NCBI RefSeq assembly: GCF_905475465.1
Contig: NC_062256.1
Span: 1,435,662-1,499,661, forward strand
Length of the DNA: 64,000 nt
Origin: Pieris napi
Taxonomy: Eukaryota; Arthropoda; Insecta; Lepidoptera; Pieridae
Direction of reading: 5' to 3'
Shown here: piece by piece, positions 11,335-23,800 of the stretch
Layout: every line of letters begins with the position of its first letter
How positions within the stretch are numbered: the stretch's first letter is position 1
Position numbers and translations under genes: made by a program
The notes under the pieces: generated by a model
Database searches by the model: none
What the model saw: only the letters and a program-made list of their open reading frames with translations
Told to the model about the DNA's origin: nothing

Positions 11335-12583
11335 ATGGGTAAAAATAAGATGATAGCAAAGAGCTGTCCCAAATGTGAAATGCAGGTACTTATCTTCTTA
11401 CATCTAATAAATAGTTTACTAAGGTCACCTAACCCGAAGAACAGTTTTGTCACACAACTGTACAACATACTTCAGGTAGCTGTTGCATCAAAATCTTGCA
11501 AATGTGGCCACACATTCTTTGCATCACGCCGTGGAGCGGATACGCTCCCGCCAGTTGACGATATAAGAAGGCGTACTGGTAGGGTAAAAAGGACCCAGCC
11601 ACAGTATTATGATGCGCAGGATTATCAAAAGCAAAAAAGAAAGGTAAATTTATATGATATAGAAAGTGTTATATAATGCTATATATTATCAAGTGTTCAA
11701 GAACTGTATTAACTTAAAATGTAGGATGTTTCCTGCCAAACCTTAATTGTTTAAAGAAAAAAATCTTTATTAAACTGATGAAGATATGTATCATTATTCA
11801 TGGCTCAAATGAGTTGCAAAGTGTATTTATGCTTGGAAGAGTCATGGCAAATGACTATAAAAGAATGTTCTACAATAATTTGTAGTAGACAAAAAATTGA
11901 TTTTCATAGCAGTTGTGAAGAGGTTAAAAAGTGAGCTACATACAATACAAAAATCAGAATCAAGTCAACGTATCAAGTTTGTATATTTAATAGTGGAGGG
12001 TAGTAGTTGTTTTTATTGTACTATGTAATCAAATGATGAAACAGTAAATTTTACAAAAATAGCCTTAATGCAAAATTTTATAGCTATTATTATATTTAAG
12101 ATTCTAGTATATTTGATCCTTTAATCATTAATATATCACAATAGATACAGTAATTGATTAATTACTTTTACATTTCAGTCTCCAAAGAAAAGATCTCTTG
12201 ATGATGATGATTATAAGAAGGACAAAACTGAATCTGGTGAGTGTGAGTTTTGCAACATGTTTTTAACAATGTAGTAATTGCTGATATATTTGCATCAAGA
12301 ATTTATATGTTAATAGTGTTATTTGCATACACACAGGCTTGAATAGTTATAATTTATAGTATTATACTATATTTATTAACTTACCTTAAACATTCCAGCT
12401 ACGGCAAGGGCCAGACGTCGCAGAGCTTTACGTAGGGCTACAAAGCGTGTGCCTCAACAATCTGAACGTACAAGGGACCCTACGCCGCAGTTAAGACCTG
12501 CTCAAATTGCAAGATGTCAGCTCATATTATCAGAGATTAATAGAAAAATGAAAGCTGTTACATGGCAACCACCATCAGATTAG
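11335..12583 (+). CDS. C16orf87 / UPF0547 family protein
   Basis: Four exons: 11335-11385, 11476-11643, 12179-12236 and 12399-12583, total 153 residues. The first two exons give KSCPKCEMQ|VAVASKSCKC then GHTFFASRR. This is the UPF0547 signature: two CxxC pairs about ten residues apart, likely one zinc site, with 'P/VxxxKxCxCGxxF'. The C-terminal 'LSEINRKM' matches the family's conserved 'LAEINRKI' block. The middle and third exons are basic and rich in Arg/Lys. Function in animals is essentially unknown. All introns are GT-AG. The first intron is only 90 bp and is open in frame, so a read-through model is possible; the family alignment across MQ|VAV argues for splicing. Confidence 0.88.
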
Positions 12584-13820
12584 TTAGTAAATATTGAAGC
12601 AATTTTTAACTTTTAGGGTTACCATACGTTTTAAAGCAAAGGAAAGCATTTGGTGAAAGCATACGAAATGTGATTACCATACAATTTTTATATTACTGTT
12701 GTGAGTTTATTTTTCGCAAAGTATTTTGTCGGTCAAAGGATCGCAAACAATAGATTTTGACACATTTTATAGAACTATCTTCACAACTGTCAGTAAATCA
12801 ATTTAAAGTATACCTTCTCGAACATTTTCAAGGAACTGTTCTTTAAAACATCTGCTTTTTTGTTTCAATATTATGCAATATATTGATTTTTTAAAGCATA
12901 TACAAACTTTTTAAAGACAAATTTTACTTGAAACACATCGAGACATTCTAACTTCTATGTCTCATTTTCAATTACTTGAAATTGTATCAATGTTCTTTCA
13001 GTTTATTCTTACCTGAACCTGGTTAATATCTTAAACTTTCTTTTGTTTTCTTAATACTCCATTGAACTATTTAGGATTTCATTTCTATCGCAATATCATA
13101 TACTTTTAAAGAAAAAATCTCTATAATCTATGGTATCACTATGGTTCTATAATACTATAAAACATTGACTCTGAGTAAATAAATGTATTGAAGTAATTAA
13201 GAAAACATGTAAATATTAGTTATATTTGTAAATATTTAAGCAAACTTGATTGAATGTAAATAATTAAATATAAATAATAGTATGTCTTGTTATCCTTTAC
13301 ATAATAAAAATGAAACCATTCTTTTATTGCCTTTTCTTCTCATTGAACATTATGCTTAAGACACAGATAAGTACTTTAGTTAAAGCAGAAACAACAGACT
13401 TTGCATAGCTTAAACTACCTAAGTTTTTATAAAACAAATATTTTCTATTTACTTCAAAAGGGCTGGCAAATAAGAAATTCGCAAAATGAGTAATTTCTGT
13501 GTTCCAAAAAATATTTTTATTCTTATTTCCAATCAAAATAACTTAATAGAATTTCTTGGATATATTTTTTTTTTGACCCTATGCTGTATTTAAAATTGGA
13601 ATTATTTAGACCTCAAAACTTACGTCTAAATTTAAATTTAGACGTACTTGCCTAATAAACTCCAAATGGAGGAGGGTGGATCTAATATTTGTAGGTGCAC
13701 CATGTTCAGAAAGGTCATCCTGCTTGCCTATTAGAAAAACAAATGATACACGAAACATACAGAAATCTGAGACCCAGACCTAAATGGTTGTAGCACCAAT
13801 GGTTTATTATTTTTGAAGTT
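12584..13820. other. 3' flank of the C16orf87-like gene, no further gene seen
   Basis: AT-rich sequence with several possible polyadenylation signals (for example aataaa near 13181). Short open frames here have no recognisable content. Confidence 0.4.
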
Positions 13821-13821
13821 A

Positions 13822-14180
13822 TACTTCCTTAGGCGCGTTATGAAAAATTGATGAGAGTGAAATTTTACGATGCGCGCGCACCGTGACACAAAATTAACAG
13901 AATGAAGTTGCCCACGGAAGATGCTACGGCATTGGACATAATTTAAAAACAACTTTCGAATAATAATAGAATTTATGTTACACTTAATGTAAGAGAATAA
14001 TAATAAATCTTTATTTATTTAATTTTTCAAATGTAAACTGAACTTTATTGACTGTAATGACTCCTTTTCCAGTCTTTGATTATTTAATTGTAATTAATTA
14101 TTTGCATGCAATCAAAAACTATTTTTAATAATGCCAAAGAAGTATAACTTACATGTACGCGCGTACATAAGTACACGCAC
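13822..14180 (-). repeat. Interspersed repeat family R1 (MITE with 'gaagtataactt' ends)
   Basis: The ends carry ttgaagttatacttccttag (13822 on) and, inverted, 'gccaaagaagtataactt' (near 14132) followed by a 'tgtacgcgcgtacataagta' block. An internal 'cgatgcgcgcgcaccgtgac' stretch lies near 13868. The same family is at 21951-22160, 28681-29193 and 34961-35355. Confidence 0.65.
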
Positions 14181-14212
14181 CCTTTTTTTAATTTCTTAAT
14201 ACTGTTATAGTA

Positions 14213-14769
14213 TAAGATCCCGCTATACAACGACCTTCACCGAGATGCTTATTTAATTAAACTTATTTTATATTTAATTTAATATGTCAATAAATATAAT
14301 CCATATGGGTTGCCTAGCAAATTTCAGTCCAGAGTATGTTTAATTAATATTAAAAAAAAAAAAATATATACATTTGCATGTAGTAAATTTTTTGAACTTT
14401 TTTCAATCAATATTTTTAATCAGGGTAGTATTATATATGTATCACTATAACCTTCTTTTATACTAAAGATGTATATATACTTTAGTGTCACATAAAAAAT
14501 ATACACATAAATAATTAATTGATTAAAAACAACCTAACGTTTGCATATTCTATGGGCTTCATACTTTCGATTGGTATAGAATTTATCTAATAATCATACC
14601 GGTGAAATGTTTAAAAAAATATTTTTTTTTTAAATTAATTAAACATACTCTGGACTGAAATTTGCTAGGCAACCCATATGGATTATATTTATTGACATAT
14701 TAAATTATATATAAAATAAGTTTCATTAAATAAGCATCTCGGTGAAGGTCGTTGTATAGCGGGATCTTA
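14213..14769. repeat. MITE with about 130-bp terminal inverted repeats
   Basis: The sequence from taagatcccgctatacaacg (14213) through 'ccagagtatgtttaatta' (about 14350) is mirrored at about 14632-14769. The inner part is AT-rich and non-coding. It ends only about 70 bp from the PAO-1 stop codon, so PAO-1 transcripts may terminate beside or inside it. Confidence 0.8.
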
Positions 14770-14836
14770 GACCATTATGTACTGTAAAATAAAACACGGT
14801 TATATTTTGGATATAATTTATCTAAAGAAAACATCT

Positions 14837-17800
14837 TTAGGCATTTAATAATCTCATTGCCTCTCTATAGCCAGTCTCACTTGCGCCATGGACTGTACCA
14901 TAATGTAAGGGATTGGTCGCTTCACCCGCGAATAGCACTCTAGGGGTCCCACTAGCGTCTAATAGTGGAGCACCTAAATTCTCCCTAGCTTTAGGGTATT
15001 TAGGGGTCTCTAGGTTGTCGTAGGTGTAACTGCCACGGAAGAAGGGGTTGGAGTGCCATTTCGATCTGAAATTTTTATAACTCTTATTATTTTTTTGACT
15101 TAGCGCTGATGACGTTTTAAAGCTTTGGATTTTTATATACGCAAGTCATAGTTCACACTAAGTTTCGACTTTTTAAGGGCCTCATAGCCTAGCGGTCTTA
15201 TTAAGTGGCAGCTAGGTGAGGGGTACCAGGTTCGATTCCCGGTTCGAGGGCAAGTTTTAATTTAATTTAAATTTGTTCTCGGCCTTTGGGAGGGTTGTGC
15301 GGCACCGGGCGAGTGCTTAAACCGTACATGGAGGGCACGGACGAGTTTATAAGGCAAGCAGTGAGTATGCTACCTAAGAAAGGAGACTGTGAAGGTTTAG
15401 AACGTAGCAATACGTTCTAGGCCGAGGATGGCAATTAAAAGTGCGAATTATAAAAATCTTATACTTGACGCTGGCTAATGCACAAACCGTGCCAGAGCCA
15501 TAAAGGAAAAAAAAATACTCTTAAAGTCACTTTTAGGTCTAAAAGGTGCGACCCTCCTATTTTGTCCTATAAAAAATAACAATTTTTCCAATATAGATAA
15601 ACTACTGTTCGTGCCCAAGTAAAACCTCGGGCCACAGATTAGAATGTAAATTCGTGTGAATGATTCTGAAGTGCTATGATACGAATATAGAAGAATATTT
15701 AGATTTTGCATATTTTAAATGAAATAAACATTAGTATATGCATAATACAATCAAGGGCATTATATTCTGTTTTTTTATGAAAATTTAATTTGGTTTCGCC
15801 CTTAGATTTCTTATAAATTATTTTTGTTTATGGTTTCTGTTATAAGGATTAGAAGAGATCGCTTAATAGCAATGCCGCTCGGTTCGCTGTAATGTTTATT
15901 AATATCTTCTATATTATGAACTAAAAGGCTTTTATTAAATAAATAAAATACCTCAGAATTCCATTCGGTTCCGGTATAGTGTAGTTCTTGCCCATGAAGC
16001 GTCTTAGGAACTCCATGGATTTTTGTTGAACTATTTCATCTGTCAATGTCTCTGCCTGTGGAAAGTATAAAAGCATAAATTAATCATTTTATGGTATATG
16101 TCAACAACGCAATAGTTTTTGATGCGATTTTCATTCAAGTACTAAATCTAATACCTATATAAAATTCTCGTGTCGCGGTGTTTGTGGTTAAACTCCGAAA
16201 CGGCTTGACCGATTCCCATGAAATTTTGTGTGCATATTGGGTATGTCTGATCGGACAACATCTATTTTTCATCCCCCTAAATGTTAAGGGTAGTCCACCC
16301 CTAATTTTTTTTTTAATTGTAGATAAAAAAATTATTCTTTATGATACCGCATTAAAAATACATACAACCCCTAATTTTCACCCCTCTACGATCAACCCCT
16401 ATTTTTTTATTATAAATGATATACATGGCAAAACTATGTTTGCCGGATTAGCTAGTTAATCTATACAGTTCCATCATGCATGAAAAATGTCGGTGTAAGA
16501 TGCAGCGTAATAATAATATTAACAAGAATATAGTAAAAAAAAATATGGTAGTACAATTTAAAGTTCGCATATTTTGCCGCACATATTGGCGTGCAAATTT
16601 GTTTAGGTAGAATGGAATTTACAATTACATTTCACATTCATCGCATTAAAATATATTATTACAATATCAAATTCATTATAATGTTTCAAATAATCATCAA
16701 TCGCAAATAATCATTCAAAGAATAATATTTTTCGTATTAAGTGGATTTTTAAAAACTCTAGGTAATAGTAAGTTTTTGTTTTTAAAGACAATTCACACCA
16801 ATTGACCTAGTCCCATGCTAAGCTGGTGAAGCTTGTGTTATGGGTACAAGGCAACGGATATACATACATATTATAGATAGATAGACATATAAATACATAT
16901 TTAAACACCCAAGACCTAAGCACAACACCAAATGCTCATCACATCGATGTTCGTCTCAGCCGGGGACATCCCATGGATTCGTAGTCAGGGGTACTAACCA
17001 CTAGACCAATGAGTCGTCAAGATCTTTTAATGTTTTTGGTAAATTATTATAAACCTTGATTGCCATTTGCCATACAAAAGGTGTTTTTTCTATACAATTC
17101 CAGATAATTTTTGGCATCGCCAATTTCTCCCCAAGTCTACTTCCACAGTTGTCCATTCCCGTTAACTTACGCACATATAAGGAAAAATCTGTGTACACAG
17201 GCCATAATATATACTTCAGAAGTTTTAAATACTAACCCTTTTGCCAGCATAACCAGTTGTCCATAGAGTAAGCGAGTTTTTGCAAGCTAAAGATGTACTT
17301 GGCCCACGTATTTGGGACAACCACAGATCACATTCCGATAAATTTATTTTATCTTCAGTATACCATAAGCATGGAAAATACAAACGATTGGGCCACCAAA
17401 CTTCATCAAATATAAGGATTATTTTATTGACAACCCCAAATGCAATTTTATCTATGGCCATGATTTTGTCTTTGGGTAGAGGAGGATGAAAAGTGACGTA
17501 TCTGAAATAAGCCATGCAATGGTTTAATAAATGAATGGAAGATTTTAATATGACAGTATGACTAAACCCAATTATTTTGATGAAGTTCTCTCTAATATCC
17601 AACAAACATTAAATCCACAGAAAATAAAAAATTGTCACATAAATAAAAGTATAACATTGAAGATAGTTGTGTACATCGTGTTATCAAATTATTAGAAAAT
17701 ATGGGTTGCTCCACAAATATTAAAATAAAACAATATAAATGATACAACAGGCATTGGGTGATTAATGAAAAGTAATAATTTTATTTGTTCACAGATATTA

Positions 17801-20800
17801 AGAAATTCTTTTCAATAAATTCTATTCAGAATAACTATCTATCCATAGTTCTGAATAATACTGGGATCGCTTTTTAAGGAATTATAACACGACAACGTAC
17901 AGTATATGTACAAGAAAAAATATGCATGCAATGTAACACACTGCTGACAGGTGACATTGACAATTGCCTGTAAGATGTCTATGATATTGTTTGGTATTGC
18001 CATTCTAATAAAATGAATGACATCGTGTTACATTATCTGTGATACATGAATACAGACATTTGAGTAATTATGGACAAGCGTGTTTATGAAAATGCAAGAA
18101 AGCTAAGAATCCAAGCCAAGCGACCATTCTATACATAGCTACGTTTGATAATGTATTAAATGTAATATAAAAAGTGGCGTCAAATTGATACATTTTATGC
18201 TGGTACATGTTTGAATAAAATTTAAACGTTTAGACATAAGTTTATATAGTAAGTTTAAATAAAATAAGGAATTTTAGTTAAATACCTTAGGGAGCGTTCA
18301 AGTATAATGTAACGAAATTGTAGGGGGTCTGTAAAGTACAGAAAAACGTTACGGTGCGTTACATGGAGGGGGGGGTCAAGAATATCCAAAATTGCGTGAC
18401 GTAATACTTGTACGCTGCCTAAGCGCGGTAAATAGAGTGTAAACTCTTTATAACGTCATAAACATATGGTACATTTGTCTTGTTTAACACAACCCATTCA
18501 TTTTTTTTATTATTAATTCACTCTTTATAACGCACAGCCGAGGTGCCGAAATCTAATAAACACACCTGAGGTCATAAACAGCCATCTCGCGTTTGTTATT
18601 TTTAATTGCCTTAACACGTGTGCCATTATTTTTTAGATTACATTGCCTGTAGGAAGTCTTGGTCTCAGTTACTAAACGGACCATTGTCACCTATCTATTA
18701 TATATATATGTATATCTATATATATATAAAAAGAAAATGGTGTTCGTTTGAGGCTCTTTCACGCTTAAACCACTGATCGTATCGACATGAAACTACCACT
18801 ATTCGATGCGAAATTTTTCCTAGATGGTTTATGGCTATTTATTTTTTTAATTCCAACGTTCCTTCATTTTTTTATTTCTGTTTTACTTTTATGAAAATTT
18901 TTCCCGCTAATAAAAACAAAAGAGGCTTCCTAGAACCTCTAAACGTCAACATCTGTTAAAAACTCGATTTTCGAAAATTTTCAATTTTATAGCGGGAAGT
19001 TAAAAAGAAGAATAATAATAATGAAACATAAAATTTTATTTATTTCCTATTTTAATTCGCACAGCGAAGCGGGCGCGAAACGGCTAGTGTATATATATAT
19101 ACAAATTATTATAATTGGTTAAATTTGGTGATTTTTCTCTTTTTTTCTCTCCCCCCTATAGCGAAAACTCTATGAGAAATCACTGCTCAGTACCTTTAAA
19201 TACGTTATAAAGAGTTTACACTGTATTCCAAATATTTGACACAGCATATAATACATTATCAAACCCATAAAATGGCCAGAAGTTAATGAATAACTGTCAA
19301 TCCCTAAAAGAATATGGCACTGACCGTCTTAGCGGCTTCACCCGCCAACCATATAGTCAAGGCTGTGTCTAGAGCAAGAGGCGTCGAAACATCCCCATGT
19401 CTCGTAAACCATAGATCATTGGATTTATCAGCCTCGATCATTACGTAAACCTTGTTCTGATCCCACCACTTGTGGGGAAAATTCAAAATAACCTTATCGA
19501 GTACACCAATCGACATTTTTTGTATCGATGTAATTTTGTCGTCTGGCAATTCTGGTGAAAATAGAGTGTTGTATCTGTAATTGTCAAAATCTTGTGTATT
19601 ATAATACAGGGGATTCAGACAAAATCACTTTGCGGTCACCCACTAACGCTAAAAAAATTTGTATGAGAATGACATTGGCTCCGACTGTGCCACGTGACCA
19701 CTGAAAAGTAGTTTTGTCTCATATTTGGATACTTTTAAGTCATATTTTGTAATCTATGTTTGAAAAGTTATTTTTTTAAACCTATTTGTTAATATTTAGT
19801 AAAATTCCATCAAGTTTAATTTTTATCCATACTTCTAAAATTAATTTCTCCTTATCTGCCTAATAATGCGACAGAAAAATTGCATGAACTGCGTGGAACT
19901 TTCATCTTTTTTCTTCTACCCTCAAATTATTTTATTTTAAGATTTTGAAGGTAAACTATTAATATATTTACCTCTCTTTCAGCACTCCTAATGAAACGGT
20001 TACTATAGCATTGTTTGCTGTGTATGTTTGTCCATCTGCACAAACAACTTTAACCTCACCGGATGTGTCTTTTGGCCATATGATTTTAGTCACTTCCGTA
20101 TTTAATTTTATGTCCAAATTTTGTAGGCCTGGTCCATTGTTATATGTGTTCTAAAAATGAATACAAACACCTTAATATTAACTTAAAGTACTGTACTAAA
20201 TATAATTCAACTGCCCTTTTTTGAATAAGGGAGCGTTCAAGTATTACGTCACGCAATTTTTGGAGATTATTGACCCCCCCCCCCCCCCCCGCATGTAACG
20301 CGCCGTAACGTTTTTCTGTACACAAGTAACGTTTCGTGACCACCTCGTGACTCTTTTTACCTAAAAGTTACCATTATGTGGTGTAAAGTACTGGAAAGTC
20401 GAAAATAATATTAACAATAACACGTACCCAATTCAATCCCCGCATCGTAACGTTTTACAAAAGGACCCCCCTCCCCCAAAATTCGTTACGTAATACTTGA
20501 ACGCATCCTAATATGATTTTACTTAGTCTACCTTATTCTCTATATAAATAGAATAAAATTTTAATTTTCACTTACTAGCATCAACTCGAAAAAGGTTTTA
20601 TATCCAAACTTATGCCAGCTCATATGCAAATCTCCGCCAAGTTCTTCAGCTGTTGACCTTGTCGTGACGTCATGCCAGTCATATGACGCTTCATATGCAC
20701 TTATGAAGAGATTCATGACATCCAAAAATTCATCTATGAATTGCTTGTCATGTTCCAAGTGTGGGTAGTTCTTTTTAATATAGGATATTATTCTGAAATT

Positions 20801-23800
20801 ATAATATTGTTAGCGGACTAACGCCATTTTGTAGCAGAAACCTATATAAAGCGTGGCAACACCGGCGTTGACTCACTTTTATTTCGAGACTTTGTGCGGA
20901 ACGGACTTGTTACTAACCTAACCTCAGTAGATTTTAGAAGTCTAAAGTACCTACACGTTCTAATCTTTTGTGTTTCCTAATAATATGTTATAGTGTTTAG
21001 AATTATGAATATATTTATTATTGTGATCCACAATAAGATTCCGGCGCCAATGAATCCACGCCCTTCTTAATGAAGTAATAAGCAGTGGCGTAACAATAGG
21101 GTGGCAGGGCTGGCAAAATCCCACGGGCCCTCGACCCAAGAGGGGCCCCTTCCCAAGAGATATTATGTTCTATGGATGAACGTGAAGTCTTCCAATACGT
21201 ATTGGGCTAGCGTGGGGACTACAGACCATTCCCTCTTGCCTAAGAGAGGAGGCCTATGGCCATTAGTGGGACATATACAACGTATAATTGAGTACGCTGA
21301 AAATCTCGAAGTTTATTAAAATTAAACTGAGTAGGGGCGATTTTTACTGATAGGGCCTCATCAAAAGAATTGCCACGGGCCCCAGATGGTTACGCCACTG
21401 GTCATAAGTAGCTCCAAGTATTACGTACGTTTTTTTTTATATTTGTAAAACGTAACTTTCGGGTATAAAGAGTCACTTTGATAAACGTTACGCCGCGTCA
21501 CATGGGGGGGGGGGAGTCAATAATCTCCAAAAAAATTGCGTGACGTAATACTTGAACGCTTTACCCTCTGCACTACTGAACTAAAAATGGTTCTGGAGTT
21601 AAGCCAGCATATATGCACACTAAGCATTAATTAATACCAAGCCATAGATAATAGATTACTCACTCAGCCGTCAAATAATCAGCAGTACTCTCAAAGGATA
21701 CATCACTTGTATTTACAGACTTTTCAAAGCAGAGATTAAAAAGTTCGTAATAAACTGGCATCAATGTCTGGTTCCCATCTGAGCGGAAAATAAGAAAATC
21801 GAAGTCTTGAGGTATAACTGTAATATTATTCTGTACAGCTAAATCATATACGCGGCTGTTTTGTGTTCCGTGAATCCTGAAAGTTAATGGAAAATAAAGA
21901 CCTGTATTCGGTGACAATTCACAATATACCTTACCTTATAGAGAAAAAAAACGTGTGTGTATGTACACGCCTTAGAAGTTATACTTTGGCGTAAAAATAC
22001 AAAAATCTTTTCAAAAATCTTAATCTGTTTTTAAAAAAAACGACACTAACAATATGAAAATCTAAAATGTTGACTATATAGCTAACTTCAGGGTGTCGGT
22101 TTTTTGTGACGGTTTGCGCGCGCATCGTAAAAATTTACTCTCATCATTTTTCCCTAATATAAAATTAAAATGATTTTGCAGATATTAAGATTTTATTTGT
22201 GAATTTATTTTTAATTCACTATTTATAAACATATCAATTTGAGCAGGTTCGTACTAAATTAGAAAGGAGACAAACAAAATAAAATATTGAAATCTATTAC
22301 ATAATGTAATGAGCATTGCTCTGTAGGTTGGATTTGTTCTATTAGACTTTTATATTGACATATAAGCACCATGCAAAATTATAATTGTGATAAAATAAAT
22401 CAAATAATTCATTTATTTTATCACAATTTTCTCCTAAAAAGCAGAAAACTAAAATGAGAAAAATTACCATTCAGCTCCTTCTTCAACAATACCTCCCCCA
22501 AATTGAACTGTTTTCACTCTTCCACCAATTCGATCCATTGCATCTAAGCCCAGCACTCTCTTGCCAGCTTTGGCCAATATTGTGGCTGCCGTTACCCCAG
22601 CGGACCCCATTCCTACCACTATTGAGTCGTATGGCTGGGGAATGCATGAGCTGAAATAGTAATTTTCCTTTATTAATAATAATCAATACTAATTTAGCTC
22701 TCATGTGGATTCAATATAAGATTTTACAGCATTATTTAAATAAAAACAATTTTTTTTCAAAAACATACTATGATTTCACATGTGTATTAAAACTAAGTTT
22801 TCTTAAAGCTTTTCTAACATCAACAATAATGCACTTTCTAAAAACACTCATATTTCTACAAATTAACTATAACTACTGCAAAGGTATATATATATAAGGT
22901 GTAGATAAACAACAATAATAACATAATTAGTGTTTACTAATAATGTCATTAAAAAGGTAATTTAAAATTGTAACTAATTTCTTCTTAATGATAAGTATTT
23001 TCCTTATTGTAGTTATGTATTCCTGTAATTAGATTTCAATTATTTTAAGCTACTATCTAAGCTGCAAGTATGACTAATTAAGTAATTAATTCCACTAACC
23101 AAATTAAATAAAACCATTTTAAATATTTGTCATGAAATATGTTTAATTTAAAATAACCCAAATCTGATAGACCAATAATTGTAAACACTCTCTGTTTGTA
23201 TGTCAGTTAAAATGGGTAATGACTAATGGGACTTGGGAGTCTCAAAGTTATTATCTGAAAAGTTCAACAGGACTATCTGTGGACATTATTTGTCAAACAC
23301 GCCATCTAGTTATGAAAATGTCACTTCGCTTAAGAAGATAAGAGGTTACATCTAAGTACCATTTTACTACATAGTACATTTATAATTTCATATTATCTAT
23401 TATATAAACACATATTAATTTTAATAGATACATGAATTTTACCTAATATCATGTGATGTGATAGTGAAAATTGTTAAGTGACAAAATCTTAAGATAAAAA
23501 CATGTAAGTACTAATAGTTTTAAATAATGATTTATGCGAATTATTACAAGAAATAACAAAAAAATATTCATTGTTCACAAACCCTATCGGTCCACATTAT
23601 TTATTGCATATAATAATATGTTGGCACGTTTTCTCTAGTTAATGTAATACAATATTTTAAGTATTTTTTATAACAACAATTATTATCTTTTTTGGGGAGT
23701 TTATTAATATATTAAATCACATTACTTTATTGGCTTTTATCGAGCATAATAAAAATAAAATTTATAATATGTCATGTAGGATTTAGGAATTAGGAATTAG

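Noticed and set aside
11386..11475. Reading straight through the first intron of the C16orf87-like gene (113-residue frame)
   Set aside because: The insert has no family similarity, while splicing at CAG|gtactt and ttcag|GTAG restores the conserved spacing between the two CxxC pairs.
17020..17200. Another PAO-1 exon next to exon 5b
   Set aside because: The reading (KVYNNLPKTLKDL) is a LINE tail, not amine oxidase sequence.
22483..22704. 73-residue open frame on the minus strand over PAO-1's FAD exon
   Set aside because: It is a different frame of the real exon; the correct frame encodes the GMGSAG and DRIGGR motifs and continues the signal-peptide exon in phase.
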